Of a stretch of 64,000 nt of DNA, positions 36,101-45,187 are shown one piece after another (position 1 is the first letter of the stretch; each line of letters starts with the position of its first letter). The stretch is from Asterias rubens. Taxonomy: Eukaryota; Echinodermata; Asteroidea; Forcipulatida; Asteriidae. The translations under genes were made by a program, and so were the position numbers. Below the pieces are notes generated by a model that worked only from the letters and a program-made list of their open reading frames with translations, made no database searches and was not told the origin of the DNA. The stretch is from the NCBI RefSeq assembly GCF_902459465.1, contig NC_047066.1, positions 21,579,047 to 21,643,046 of the forward strand. Reading direction: 5' to 3'.

Positions 36101-39100
36101 TCACAATAATTTCAAAGAAAACTCCCACTTTTGTGGTCATTATATCTTTGGTAACAAAATAAGAAGTCAAAAAGTGAATAGAAAGTTATTGTTAATATCA
36201 AACATTTGTTGCTTGTTGTGCCCCCCCCCCAATGGAATGGATTAATTGCTGGTCACTGCTTTATATTTCAACATCAGAAGAAAATAAAGACGGAAGTATT
36301 TCACGAGAAATAATGACGATAAAGGTTGCAACTTTCATAGTCTATGTTCGATAATTTCATTAATCAGTTTGAAGATTTTTCAGTTTGCTAGATCTGCCAC
36401 ATATAAGCATTTTTAATATAGGCCTTTTCAAAATAATTCGAGGTTTGCACTGGAACTTTTTTCTAAATATTGTTCTTTTTTCTTGTCGTTTTAGGACCCG
36501 GGCTCGTGTTTGTGACGTACCCAGAAGCACTCGCAACGATGCCTGGAGCGCCGATATGGTCCATCATTTTCTTTCTGATGCTGATTACACTGGGCTTAGA
36601 CAGCTCGGTAATTACAAAGATCCCTAATAATTGACTGTCTTCTCTTCTTTCTTGTACACTGTGCGTTAATTAAACCAGGTATCAAATGTAGTCAGATAGA
36701 CTCCAGTTTGACTTACGTCAAATCATTGATTGGGAACCCCTTGAAAATAATGGAGATGCAGAGCAGCCTTCCCCGCAAGAGGGCGCTGCATGCATACGCA
36801 GAAAACTAGATCAAAACATTTGAGTCAGAACAGTGAAAGAAACATCAATATTTACTTCTTTTATGCAATGTACCGTCTTCATTTAGTTTGTTAACAATTC
36901 CAAATCATATGTTCCATTGTTTTCTGAAACTCTTTTAAATACAATTTGGCTTTTCTGCTATTGTATTTGCGCTTCATAATTTCTCTTTATTTATATCATT
37001 ATTATTATTTTTAATTTACTTCAATAATTAACTGTATAAAGCGGATACGTTTTGTTTTCGTTATTTTCCCTCACCACTCAACGTTCTCTTAACAAAATAA
37101 CTGTTTGGCCTTTTGGCTCAAAGGATCAGGGGGGAGGGAAACAGCAACAACAAAAGTAACTTCATATCTCGTTTGTGGAACTTTGCATCTATCAAATTTC
37201 ATGGTATATAAATCTTGAATCCCGACTGTTTCATGTTTCAGTTCGGGGGTTCCGAGGCCATTATGACGGCTCTTTCTGATCAGTTTCCACGCATCGTCAA
37301 AGACCACCGGGAAATTTTCATGGCTTTTCTTTTCTCGTTCTACTTCCTCGTGGGGCTTGCCTTCACGTCGCAGGTAAAGTATAGTAACATGATTTGTTAA
37401 CATAATTCTTTAGTGTGTACTAAGAAAATGGCTGAAATTCATGTCTGCGGCTGTAGAATTTTGGAAAACTTTACTATTACGGTTTTAAAAGCAGGTTGTA
37501 TCATAAACTTGTGTGTGACCCCTATATTACGACAGTCAAAAGATATTGACACGATAGGTAGACCACCGAAATAGAGCTCAAATAGCTTATAGTTGGTAGA
37601 ATACCGGTACTTTTCCGGAGGTCGGAGGTTCATGAGTCCCACTCTAGTCAATATTTCTTTCTTCAACTCCAAAAAAGTTGTAGAAGTTACGAAAACAGGT
37701 AGCCCTATATAGGACTCTTCCTCTGTACACAGATACAGAGTCACTGTAGTACAATACGAAAGTGTAAGGCCGCCAGGGCTACGAACACAGGTAGTGTGAC
37801 CGTATGCGGGCGCCTTCGTTATGTAACTAAAGTTCTTAAAGTTTCAATCAGTAGTTCTCTTAGCAATGTAAAAACAATTCAAACTTCACATGCATTGTGT
37901 CTCTTTCCTTGCCTTTGTGCCTATATTATACAAGATGATAATTTGTGTTTGAAATAACCCATACTTTCATTATAAAACTGTTTCCATTTGAAGTAAGAAT
38001 GTTCGTTTTACTAAATCTTGATCTTATTTTGTTTCCAGGGTGGGGCATATTTGGTGTTCCTGTTTGACAGCTTTGCTGCCTCCTACTCCATCTTGCTGGC
38101 TGTGTTCTTTGAAGCCATTGCCATTTCTTGGTTTTACGGTAAGACGAAATTTAATCATACTTTTTTCGACCCTACTAATGCTCTACATAATTATTTCTGA
38201 ATCAAACTGCCATATATTTTTTTTATCATCAACTTTTTTTTGTAGTTAATGGGTTGACATCAGTTCACACTGTCTAAGTATAAATAATAACAAGCCTTTA
38301 TTGGAGTATTTGAAACCATGCCATACAATCCAACTTAAAACTATGAAAGTTGAAATGAAAACAGTTTTGATTTTTGTTCCTCTCGACAAACAGGGATGCA
38401 GCTGCCGCCAACAAAGAGGATAAGTGAAGATATCAAGGCAATGCTCGGATACTACCCAGGAATGTACTGGCGTGTGTGCTGGTCATTTGTATGTCCAGCA
38501 TTCGTTATGGTAAGTATCAACATTAACTTTACTTTGCGCTCTCTGCAAATGTCTCGGGTCAGAATTGACTCTGATCCGGGTCCTTAACCATATCTGGGTC
38601 AGGCTTACCAGTGCCAAATTCCAAAGAGCTGTTTATTAGCAGAAATTATTGCATGACGCACTGTTCTGCTGAGCAGAAATGAGCAGGGTACCACTCAAAT
38701 ATTACACATTGGGATGGTAGTTTGGCTGGTAACCTTATTCTGGTAAGCATTATTTTGTTGTTCTAAGCTGCTTTTTGGTGCTTAACCAGCTCTATGAAAT
38801 TGGGCACAGGCAACTGGTCAAAAGGCATTGTGACTAGCTTCTGCGTCTGTTGGACCAATTTCAAGGTAATTTTGTACACAGATTCCGGGTCATACTGACC
38901 CAGAAACGTGTCAATGGGTCAGGTCTCACAGAGCCCGGATCCGGCTGCATGTTGACCAGGGAGTTTCTATAGTGTGCGACCAAGGAGTCCCAGAGCGAGC
39001 TTTACAAAAAGAACTTTAATTCTTTAGCAATTTGGTTAGATACTTTCTTGCAATAATGGTATCCTTTTTTATGAAGCCTTGTTACGACTCCACAATTGGA

Positions 39101-39917
39101 CTTTTCGTCACGACTGTTTCGTGAATGTTTTCTTTTACGCAGTGCTGTAGTGTGTTTGGATTAGCCAATTACAAGTACCCCACCTACGACGAATACACGT
39201 ACCCACCGTGGGCCATTGGACTTGGATGGATGATCGCAGCTGCGTCTGTTATATTAATTCCGCTCACTGCAATCTACAAGATTGCCTCAACACCCGGTTC
39301 CCTTTATGAGGTAAGGTTATGGAGATCAAATATTAATTTGTCGAATTGCTTCCAACATTTTATAATCATTCTTCTAAAATGTAGACTGTGGAAAAAAAAT
39401 AGCATTCTTATCCCCACTAATGTTTGTCCACTTGACACACCACACCTGTAACTTATATATCCTGTGAGAAAATTCGTACCTGATCGTAATGTCATATAAT
39501 TATAGACATTCATATTGTATGTCAAACATACAATTTTAATATTAATATATTTGGGGTTCATTTCAAAACCGTTTTCGTTTCCCATGCAATCATTGTGTTG
39601 TTTGTCATCTGTAAACTTGTACTTACAAATAAATTGTCTTCATAAAATCATGCTACCCATTCTATACTGTGTCGACACAAGCAAATTTGCACAAAACACA
39701 CTGTCTATACATCCAATCATTTAGTTATAACTGCTCATCACAGCTATCAAAATACTTTTTGTTCTACAATTTTGTTTCTGTTTTCTTCTCCTTATAGCGG
39801 TTTAGAGTGAACCTACAAACCCCACCTCAGTACCCAACCGACATGGAGGTCGGTAACCATTACCCCTGTCAACTCAACGGTGTACCAATGGACACCAAAC
39901 CGGTCACGCACGTTTAA
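18057..39917 (+). CDS. SLC6A3-like: Sodium-dependent monoamine transporter, SLC6 family, dopamine-transporter type
   Basis: Na+/Cl- coupled reuptake transporter of the plasma membrane. Fourteen coding exons, all with GT-AG ends and matching phases, join to 634 residues, the normal length for the family; twelve membrane helices are accounted for. D68 in TM1 ([11 protein letters not shown]) is the aspartate that marks monoamine transporters. TM6 has SLGPGFG at 321-327, and EL2 has the conserved Cys pair and three N-sequons. Wording in TM3, TM6-TM8 and the [14 protein letters not shown] segment resembles arthropod DAT more than SERT. Two oddities are a five-residue insert (MQLPP) in the loop between TM10 and TM11 and a C-terminal THV that fits a class I PDZ ligand. 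The 5' exon is inferred; exons 2-14 are firm. A SERT-like or other amine substrate cannot be excluded. Confidence 0.9.
18775..18850 (+). repeat. SINE fragment
   Basis: CACAGAACTCGGGAAAGTA followed by an ACACTGGTGTT block matches the middle of the SINE copy at 1455-1606. The B-box head is absent. Confidence 0.4.
20247..20294. repeat. Small inverted repeat around a CRE palindrome
   Basis: GGTTACCATAGTGACGT on the left and GACGTCACTGCCCATGGTAACC (split arms) on the right pair around a central TGACGTCA at about 20274. It lies within intron 1. It may be a foldback remnant or a regulatory palindrome. Confidence 0.45.
21109..21450 (+). mobile_element. TTAA-MITE copy 2
   Basis: Starts TTAAAGCACTGGACACTATT and ends GTGTCCAGTGCCTTAA. 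It is a diverged copy, ~342 bp; the central palindrome is eroded (only CTCAAGACTTTTTG remains). Confidence 0.75.
23986..24165 (+). CDS. SLC6A3-like: Transporter exon 2 (N-terminus and TM1)
   Basis: Acceptor GAGCAG|CACAG follows a long pyrimidine tract (an alternative three bases earlier is also in frame); donor GGAG|GTAAGG. It encodes the cytoplasmic tail end and TM1 with D68, W73 and the NGGG hinge, which completes across the splice. Confidence 0.92.
25113..25501 (+). mobile_element. TTAA-MITE copy 3 (near full length)
   Basis: 389 bp from TTAAAGGCAGTGGACAC to GTCCACTGCCTTTAA. The centre carries GATTTCGAGACCTCAA and its complement GAGGTCTCGAAATC as a near-perfect internal hairpin. This is one of the best templates for the family consensus. 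Confidence 0.88.
25806..25919 (+). repeat. SINE copy lacking its head
   Basis: Runs from the ATATGCCTGGG block through ACACACATCGGTGTATATGG to the ATCCCCGATGCAAATTTAAC tail, colinear with the copy at 62699-62872. The B-box end is missing, as expected for 5' truncation. Confidence 0.6.
26774..26861. mobile_element. Nested palindromic element
   Basis: Outer arms CCTTTCACATGAG (774-786) and CTCATGTGAAAGG (849-861) enclose a perfect hairpin: CAATTTAGCAAGGG, one T, then CCCTTGCTAAATTG (789-817). Related diverged sequence follows to about 27000 (CTAAAATTAAGCAAAGGACC, GTTAAATTGCTGC). Confidence 0.65.
28302..28436 (+). CDS. SLC6A3-like: Transporter exon 3 (TM1 end, TM2)
   Basis: Acceptor GTCTAG|GGGCG and donor TTAAGG|GTAAGT, phase 1 at both ends. 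It encodes GAFLIPY and the [12 protein letters not shown] helix region, closely matching SLC6 TM2. The donor is the first unit of a short tandem array. Confidence 0.95.
28430..28560 (+). repeat. Tandem array of donor-site copies after exon 3
   Basis: Units of about 23 bp, TTTAAGGGTAAGTTTGTCC-like, repeat four to five times with substitutions. The first unit is the real exon 3 donor. Later units keep GTATAAG, GTAAGT or GTAGGT at the equivalent place; one has lost the GT. Confidence 0.8.
29588..30249 (-). mobile_element. TTAA-MITE copy 4, interrupted
   Basis: Complete TTAA ends in reverse orientation relative to copy 3. It is 662 bp long because ~287 bp of unrelated sequence splits the element at 29715. 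The central GATTTCGAGACCTCAA hairpin is intact on the right side. Confidence 0.85.
29715..30001 (+). mobile_element. Non-LTR retrotransposon 3' end nested in MITE copy 4
   Basis: T-rich sequence ending in GGCGGCTCGTCCGCTG, TTGGTTTGGTCAATAAA and an (AT)n tail. The boundaries are exact where the MITE sequence stops (GCGAGATA) and resumes (AGAAAACACC). The tail style fits a LINE 3' terminus, but no coding part is present. Confidence 0.6.
30350..30614 (+). CDS. SLC6A3-like: Transporter exon 4 (TM3, start of EL2)
   Basis: Acceptor GCTTAG|GGGTT, donor TATGA|GTGAGT, phase 2 out. TM3 contains [15 protein letters not shown]2 has the STC...YC disulfide pair and sequons NVT, NGT and NRT. Confidence 0.95.
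30615..31411 (+). other. Intron 4 of the transporter
   Basis: Contains a diverged direct repeat (CATCAAAACTGTTTCCTAG and CATCAAAACATGTTTCATA, about 130 bp apart) and an 8-base G run near 31144. Nothing coding is seen. Confidence 0.4.
31412..31550 (+). CDS. SLC6A3-like: Transporter exon 5 (EL2 end, TM4)
   Basis: Acceptor GATATAG|GCGTG, donor GGAAAG|GTATAG. It encodes the rest of EL2, the [10 protein letters not shown] helix and the WKGIKGSGK loop that is typical of the family. Confidence 0.94.
31765..31870 (+). repeat. SINE copy (diverged)
   Basis: CGTGGTTCGAATCCC is followed by AGACTCGGGAAAAGCAATGA and an ACACAT block, in the family order. No pol III terminator can be assigned. Confidence 0.45.
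31945..32060 (+). repeat. SINE copy (diverged)
   Basis: CGTGGTTCGAATGCC, then ACTCGGAAAAGCACCGAG and ACATCGGTGTGTATG. It is a second copy in the same orientation inside the same intron. Confidence 0.5.
32230..32364 (+). CDS. SLC6A3-like: Transporter exon 6 (TM5)
   Basis: Acceptor TCCAAG|GTGG and donor GCTCAG|GTATAT, phase 0 at both ends, 45 codons. It encodes [12 protein letters not shown] and the RGVTLEGA turn of the family. Confidence 0.95.
32365..32890 (+). other. Intron 6 of the transporter
   Basis: Unique sequence with no recognised repeat or coding potential. Confidence 0.4.
32891..32994 (+). CDS. SLC6A3-like: Transporter exon 7 (TM6, substrate site)
   Basis: Acceptor CGTAG|GTGTGG, donor ATACAG|GTGAGT, phase 2 out. 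It encodes [15 protein letters not shown], the unwound part of TM6 that lines the central substrate and ion site in this family, then the YNKFNNN loop. Confidence 0.96.
33060..33161 (+). pseudogene. Decayed copy of transporter exon 7 (first)
   Basis: TCTTGGGCCTGGGTTCGG and TATTCCAGTTATAAT align with exon 7 codons for LGPGFG and YSSYN, and the following ACAGGAGAGTATA aligns with the exon 7 donor and its intron. The donor GT has become GA, and an in-frame stop follows the YSSYN equivalent. It cannot be spliced as exon 7 is. Confidence 0.8.
33241..33344 (+). pseudogene. Decayed copy of transporter exon 7 (second)
   Basis: Nearly identical to the first decayed copy (period about 183 bp) and carries the same ACAGGAGAGTATA dead donor, so it was duplicated after that mutation. 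The LGPGFG-coding stretch is still readable. A partial further unit may begin near 33414 (GGAGTTGGTCCAAATG). Confidence 0.8.
34067..34191 (+). CDS. SLC6A3-like: Transporter exon 8 (TM7)
   Basis: Acceptor TATACAG|GGATG, donor CTGAAG|GTAAGT. It encodes [18 protein letters not shown] and the VLGYM end of TM7. Confidence 0.95.
34192..36494 (+). other. Intron 8 of the transporter
   Basis: 2.3 kb of mostly unique AT-rich sequence with a 10-base C tract at 36221-36230. No repeat family member or exon is recognised. Confidence 0.4.
36495..36607 (+). CDS. SLC6A3-like: Transporter exon 9 (EL4, TM8 start)
   Basis: Acceptor GTTTTAG|GACCC, donor AGCTCG|GTAATT. It encodes [18 protein letters not shown] and the LITLGLDSS end of TM8, where the Na2-site Asp and Ser reside in this family. 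Confidence 0.94.
36608..37241 (+). other. Intron 9 of the transporter
   Basis: Unique AT-rich sequence; nothing recognised. Confidence 0.4.
37242..37373 (+). CDS. SLC6A3-like: Transporter exon 10 (TM8-TM9)
   Basis: Acceptor GTTTCAG|TTCGG, donor TCGCAG|GTAAAG, 44 codons, phase 0. [16 protein letters not shown] is close to the arthropod DAT wording at this point. Confidence 0.95.
37374..38038 (+). other. Intron 10 of the transporter
   Basis: Unique sequence; no repeat or exon is recognised. Confidence 0.4.
38039..38138 (+). CDS. SLC6A3-like: Transporter exon 11 (TM10)
   Basis: Acceptor TTCCAG|GGTGG, donor TTTACG|GTAAGA, phase 1 out. It encodes [15 protein letters not shown] and [10 protein letters not shown]. 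Confidence 0.95.
38394..38509 (+). CDS. SLC6A3-like: Transporter exon 12 (loop, TM11 start)
   Basis: Acceptor AAACAG|GGATG, donor TTATG|GTAAGT. The first acceptor is the only nearby AG that keeps phase, so the MQLPP residues before TKRISEDI belong to the protein. It continues [12 protein letters not shown] into TM11. Confidence 0.92.
38510..39142 (+). other. Intron 12 of the transporter
   Basis: Holds a copy of the second MITE family (38611-38807) inserted in a low-copy sequence rich in GGGTCA (about 38555-38960) that also occurs near 6150-6310. Confidence 0.5.
38611..38807. mobile_element. Second MITE family (TTTCATAGAGCT ends), diverged copy
   Basis: Left GTGCCAAATTCCAAAGAGCT and right AGCTCTATGAAATTGGGCAC are complementary. 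The interior CTGAGCAGAAATGAGCAGG and TTTGGCTGGTAACC match the copies at 63253-63445 and 63737-64000. Confidence 0.7.
39143..39310 (+). CDS. SLC6A3-like: Transporter exon 13 (TM11-TM12)
   Basis: Acceptor TTACGCAG|TGCTG, donor TATGAG|GTAAGG, 56 codons. It encodes the end of TM11, a [14 protein letters not shown] extracellular loop and TM12 ([15 protein letters not shown]). Confidence 0.94.
39798..39917 (+). CDS. SLC6A3-like: Transporter exon 14 (C-terminal tail, stop)
   Basis: Acceptor CTTATAG|CGGTT opens 39 codons and TAA. The cytoplasmic tail is proline-rich and ends KPVTHV; the last three residues fit a class I PDZ ligand (T at -2, V at 0). Confidence 0.92.
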   Translation, partial: RFRVNLQTPPQYPTDMEVGNHYPCQLNGVPMDTKPVTHV

Positions 39918-40743
39918 AATTTCCAATGGAACAGAAGTGTGAACATTCGTAGGGGACTAGCCGTGGGGGCCAGCGGAGCTCCGTCCCCCACGAGCATGCA
40001 CGGAAGACGCGGTCAAACACCGTAAGTTAAGGTTCAACAAGGAACACGATCGGGGATTTGTGTGGATTTTCTTCGAAGAAATGCCTTTCCCGGAATACCA
40101 AAAAATCACATTCGCAATAATATTCAGACTGATAAGGTTTATTCATTTGTAATAAATTTGAAAGTTTATCTCAGTGACTGTGGATAAATAACAGTAAACA
40201 TTAGGAGGATCGACTGCATGAAAATACGTTGTAATTTTCACTATTAACAGAATACACTGAACTGCACTGCAGTTTCTCTTTTTTTGTAAAGTCGACTGGG
40301 GTCGAATGTAGCTAAACAATTCGGCACAAAATCGTGGAGGGGCCGGGAAATTTTAATGGTGTAGTAATAAGACAGATGTGTTCCGGTTTATTTTCCACGA
40401 TTTGTTTATAATCGTATAATTGTTTTATCAAACTCTTGGCAAAACATCACAAACTCAAACAGCGCCCTCATTGATGTTAAAGAAGATTCAATGAACTTTA
40501 CAGTTGGGCGTGTAACTTTACACAAGGGCACGTTTTCATTGTTCTCCCAGTGATGGTAGCCTTTAGTCAAGGCGCACGCGGCACCCCCAGTAGTCAAGCA
40601 CGACCGCAAATATCACGCACAAAAAAATACCAGCGCCGTGCGTGATATCTGGGGTTGCCGCCGCCGCCGCGTGCGACTTGATAAAAGGCTACAGTGATGG
40701 TCGTTTAATTTTCGGGCTTTGAATTTTGTTTTTAACAAATAAA
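39918..40743 (+). other. Probable 3' UTR of the transporter
   Basis: The first AATAAA after the stop is at 40738-40743, giving a UTR of about 820 bp. It would include the hAT-like foldback at 40557-40691. Assigned by position only. Confidence 0.4.
40548..40700. mobile_element. hAT-like MITE with direct target duplication
   Basis: The core 40557-40691 starts TAGCCTTTAGTCAAG and ends with the near-complement CTTGATAAAAGGCTA. Inner arms TATCACGCAC and GTGCGTGATA pair. CAGTGATGG flanks both sides exactly (40548-40556, 40692-40700), a duplication of 8-9 bp as made by hAT transposases. The intact duplication suggests a young insertion. Confidence 0.8.
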
Positions 40744-43700
40744 GCTTTTATGTACATTTTAATACTGATAATTTGATTATAATCTCAAAAAAATTAAAAT
40801 ACGGTACTTATTTAATAACAATAATGTGTTGGATTTTGTTAGGCTTATTGCAATGACGAAAGAACTAACAAAAAACAACAAAATGTAAATAGTAATTCAT
40901 GTAAATGATTAAGTCATTGGTGATCACTCATAATTAACTTGCATATAAAGATCAAACTTAATTTCAAATCAGAGGATATTTCCCCATAAAAGTCCGTCAT
41001 CAAAGTAATGGCATAACCAAGAGTTGTTTGGAAGGGATACTGCATCACACTACTGCTATTATAAAATACAATGAGATGTATCTCATCATTGTTGACGTCG
41101 TGAAATTAGCATAATCTTTACAGTAGTAAGTAACATAACTGACGAAGTACCTTATTTGACGTACTAATGTTCTTATGGTTTGAAAACAACTTTTTAAGTG
41201 ATTTATTTATTTAATATGTTTCCGTCATGCTATGGTGTAATTTTGTTTGTTAATAATTACTGTACTTATAGTCCGAATGCATCAGCTGCAGTACAGCTCA
41301 ATCCTTCGTGCCCTTGCGAGATAACAAATAATAATTAGTTCTTATATAGCGCATTTTATAATAACGTTTAATTGTTTTGGGGAGTATTCTTGCCATAATT
41401 GTCGGTCTCGATATCACCGTGGTGTGAAATTATCCAAATTATGACGACAGCTTAAAGAGAGCAAATTTGAACTTTTCCTAATTTAATAAACTTAAGTAAA
41501 AATTATTTGTTGGGAGAAATGTAAAAAAATAAGATGTTTCTACAATATTGCCCCTGATAAATATTGTGTTCCTTCAAAAAGCGGTAAACGTGAAAAGTGA
41601 CTAATATGGAGACATGATGTGTAACTGATATGTATAGTTCCCTGTATACAGTACAACTGTGGATAACATTGAACATAAGAGCCATGATTTTTTTTGCTTG
41701 AGCCTTGTTTTGGCCACATGGGCCTCTTTCGAAACTAAGGTTTTGGTTGCAGCTTAACACAGCTCTGAAAATAAAAATAGAAACGTGCACTTTTGTTTGT
41801 TCAATCTCAACTTCATCCAGGTGAAGCCGGGGTGAAGCCAAGGCTGCAGTTTCGAAAAGGCTGTTAATGGGAGACTTTGTAACGCTAGGTGGCAGCAGAC
41901 TTACCAAGTAATGTCCATTGTCTGGGTCAATCTGAGCATGCTCACATTTCTAAGAACAGTGGATTTACTTGGTTAAGTCTGTTTCCACGTAAAGAGTACT
42001 CAAAAGTCTCCCATTGAAGGAATACAAAACAAGTTGGCCGATAAACGGTAACATTTTTATTTGAAGAAAAAAAAATAGGTGTCGACCACGTAGACTAGCC
42101 GAAGAAAACCGTGCTTCAGTTTTGCAATTTGGAAAAGTATGGCATGTGTATTTGGTTGGAAAACTCACTTTTGTATAGGCCCCGGTATAACCGTGTTTTG
42201 GCATAGGCCTACAGGGCAGGATGCAAAATATTATGACCAAAAGTATCAACTTTTTACTAGTTTGTGTACACTTGGTTTTTTTAAATGAAGAAACGATTTT
42301 TTACTGTTTAAAACTTGTTTCCACCATCTAAGGTTTGGGCAAATAACTTGTGTATATCGTTGGTACGATTTTGTTACTTTTATACAACTAAGAGTCGAAA
42401 AACATATATGTGAAACGTTGTGATAGATAGTCTACCTATACTAGATATAGGCCTAATGTATACGTGTTTAGTATAATGGCAAAAATGGTATCCCAAGTTT
42501 GATAGGTTTTCCTAAGTAAAGTAAGGAATTTCGTAAACTCTCTCTTAAATTTCTTTAAAGAAATTTGAGCGGAGTTGTTAAAATAACTCCGATAGTGACA
42601 ACTGCCAAGTAATAATTAGGCTCCATCCAGCTTCATCCCCCCGTCTCTCACCCCCCCCCCCCCCCCCTCATAATAACATCCCTTGACACTATAGGCCTAA
42701 CCCAAATCGTATAAAATAGCCTCCTTTTTTCTGAACGACGAGACATTTTTGGCAAACCTTCAAGTCGCTGAAACTATAAATAAACTGGTTTACTGGTAGA
42801 AAAAACATTTGTTTATGGGATTACAAAGTAGTTAAAGGACCCTACCTTAAAAAATAGACAATTCTCAGTTGCTAATAAGGCGTTGTATCTCACCAGGAAA
42901 AGGGCTAGATTATAGCTTTGTGTAAATTGCTATAGTAAGCCATTCTATGAGCAATGATAATAATTATTATATACTTATTTACTCATAAACATTGTATAGA
43001 CGCATTGTTGGTATATTATACATTATTATAAAAACTGATATTATAATTCTTAGTGTATTGAGTATTATAGGAGAATGTTTAATTTGTGATGTATTATTCT
43101 ATCAACAATAAAGCTCTTTCTTAACAGAGAGATATAAAACAACTAATATTGTTGATCCTTTTAAGACTACAAAAACGTTTACTCTATTGTGATTTTATTG
43201 TCTTATTATTTGGACAATAGACAATGATAATGAAGCAGAGGCCATCCAGGGAAATGAAAAAGTAAAAAAAAACTGCCATGAAAAAATGATGTGTCCTCCA
43301 AGACCTTGCTCATTTAAAAGAATAAAAAATCATTTTACTATAAAATTTCAGAAATCTAAAATTGTAGTGAAAAGTAAGACAAAAGACGGCAAGTAAAAGA
43401 AATACTAAAGCAATATACACTCAACACCATATTCAAACCAAACCCAGTTGTCAAAATAAGCAGAAACTCAAACCAGATGAGATTAGAAGGAATAACTACT
43501 ATTATTTGCAAGATTTTAACCGCTCTGCTGGTACAAACTTTGACTGTGAGAGCACCCATGCACTTTAAACCACTTTGAGAATTGAACTATAAGTATGTGA
43601 GTGAATGTATGGCATTTTCAAACAGGTGGTTGCGCGAGTAAGCTAATAATGACATGATCATTATACACTGAAAGCTGCTTGGAATTTGTTATGCAACAAA

Positions 43701-45180
43701 ATGTAACAATCTTGATTGTAAGGAGTACAATGCTTCGTTCACCATTGTGTCAACCACTGAATAGCTTTAATCATGTTACATTCCTGTGAATGTTGATTGT
43801 TGTGCATGTTGTTATGTGTGATGTTGAATAGAAGAAAAAGGACTTTTTCATATTGTTCAATATGCACAAATCTACACGACTGAACTGAAAAGAATGGCGG
43901 ACAGAATACTTGAAACATTTTAAGGAGAAGCTGAGTAAACTTTTTTCAACTTTGTGAGGACGGCTTATCACATGAATATGTCTAACTATAAATATAAATA
44001 TGAATAGTAGACTTGCGGGTACAACCATGTTTAAAACCTCTTTTGAGGGAGTGTTGGCTCTGAAAAGAGCCGGTTTGGTCAGTATACTTTGCTCGTCTTC
44101 AAGAGAATGAAAACAAAATAATGTTTCATTTTATGGTTTACAGAGCGAGTTGTGAGTTAGTGGCTCTTCCTTTCTTCCTTTTATTATATCCTAGAAGCCT
44201 CAATAGTTACATGCCGTATTTTTCCTAGGGTCTTTTCACAGACTAAAACAGTTCCCTTGTGCAAACAATTTTGCTGAGAAAAACGAGCACGTTTTGATTT
44301 TGACACATGCAGCATGCATGGGCATGGTTAGGCCATGGAGGAACTTCCTCCATGGTTAGGCTAGCTGTGCACCCCGCCCCGAGCAGACGGTCGCAAATTT
44401 GGTAAAAATTACAAAATTACAAATTTGTTCGGAGAAAGAATTAATTTAACTCACCATAGTCACAGCTCCATGGTCTACTCCACTTTTACATGCTTCTAGT
44501 GGAATTATTTCCCCGGTATTTAACTTCTCGTCACAAAAAAACAAACTTTTTCCGCACAAACTTTCACGCACAACATGTTCGTTGGAAACTTTTCATTATA
44601 CGCTTTGACGAACGTGTACATTGTGTCATTGAGTGTTGTGAATGAATAGTCGGTATAACATACCACGTGATTATAAACATGAAGTACACGTTCTGTTGTG
44701 GACGTTTGGATGGTGCACGGAAGTTTTGAACTACAGAGTTGCATATCATTATAGCTGGTTCCCGCCAATGTTATTGAGTTAACCAAGAACAGGTGGACAG
44801 GTGGGTGTGGCGTAACGAGCTAAAGTAACAATGACAATACTATGTTCACTCCGTTCCAATTATTTAATTACAGAAAAACCACGAACAAGTTTGTCCAAAT
44901 AATTAATGACAGTTTATAAAAGCTTTTAGATAACAAAAACTCAAAATTGGATAATTGATGTTTAAATTGAGTGTAGGGTCTGTGTTGAAGCCACTGACGG
45001 CCTCCGCATGCGGTTAGTGGTACGAGTGCGGATGACTTGTGTGCACAGTAGTCGTACGATGTGACAGTGTGTATACGGGTGGGTCATGCGGTGTGATCGC
45101 ACGCACCACGCACAGGGTATACGGGTGGGTTTACAGCGGCGTCTTTTCGGAGCGAATAATGCGACTGCCTTGAGCAAGGC
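40744..45180. other. Gene-free region after the transporter
   Basis: No gene is supported. It contains a retrotransposon tail remnant near 41323-41365, a diverged inverted-repeat element near 41712-41864 (GGGCCTCTTTCGAAAC and GTTTCGAAAAGGCT), a 17-base C tract (42651-42667) and the second stem-loop repeat. Confidence 0.45.
44020..44105 (-). repeat. Histone-type stem-loop repeat, copy 2
   Basis: On the minus strand: TTGAAGACGAGCAAAGTATA, then CCAAACC and the hairpin GGCTCTTTTCAGAGCC (44056-44071) followed by AACACTCC. The hairpin is identical to the canonical replication-dependent histone mRNA stem-loop. About 13 bases (TTCGAAACGTCGA) present in the 45188-45290 copy are deleted. No histone frame precedes it. 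Confidence 0.65.
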
Positions 45181-45187
45181 TAAACCA

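Noticed and set aside
44020-44105. End of a histone gene, because of the exact histone stem-loop
   Set aside because: No histone-like reading frame precedes the hairpin on the minus strand, and related copies occur at two other repeat loci.
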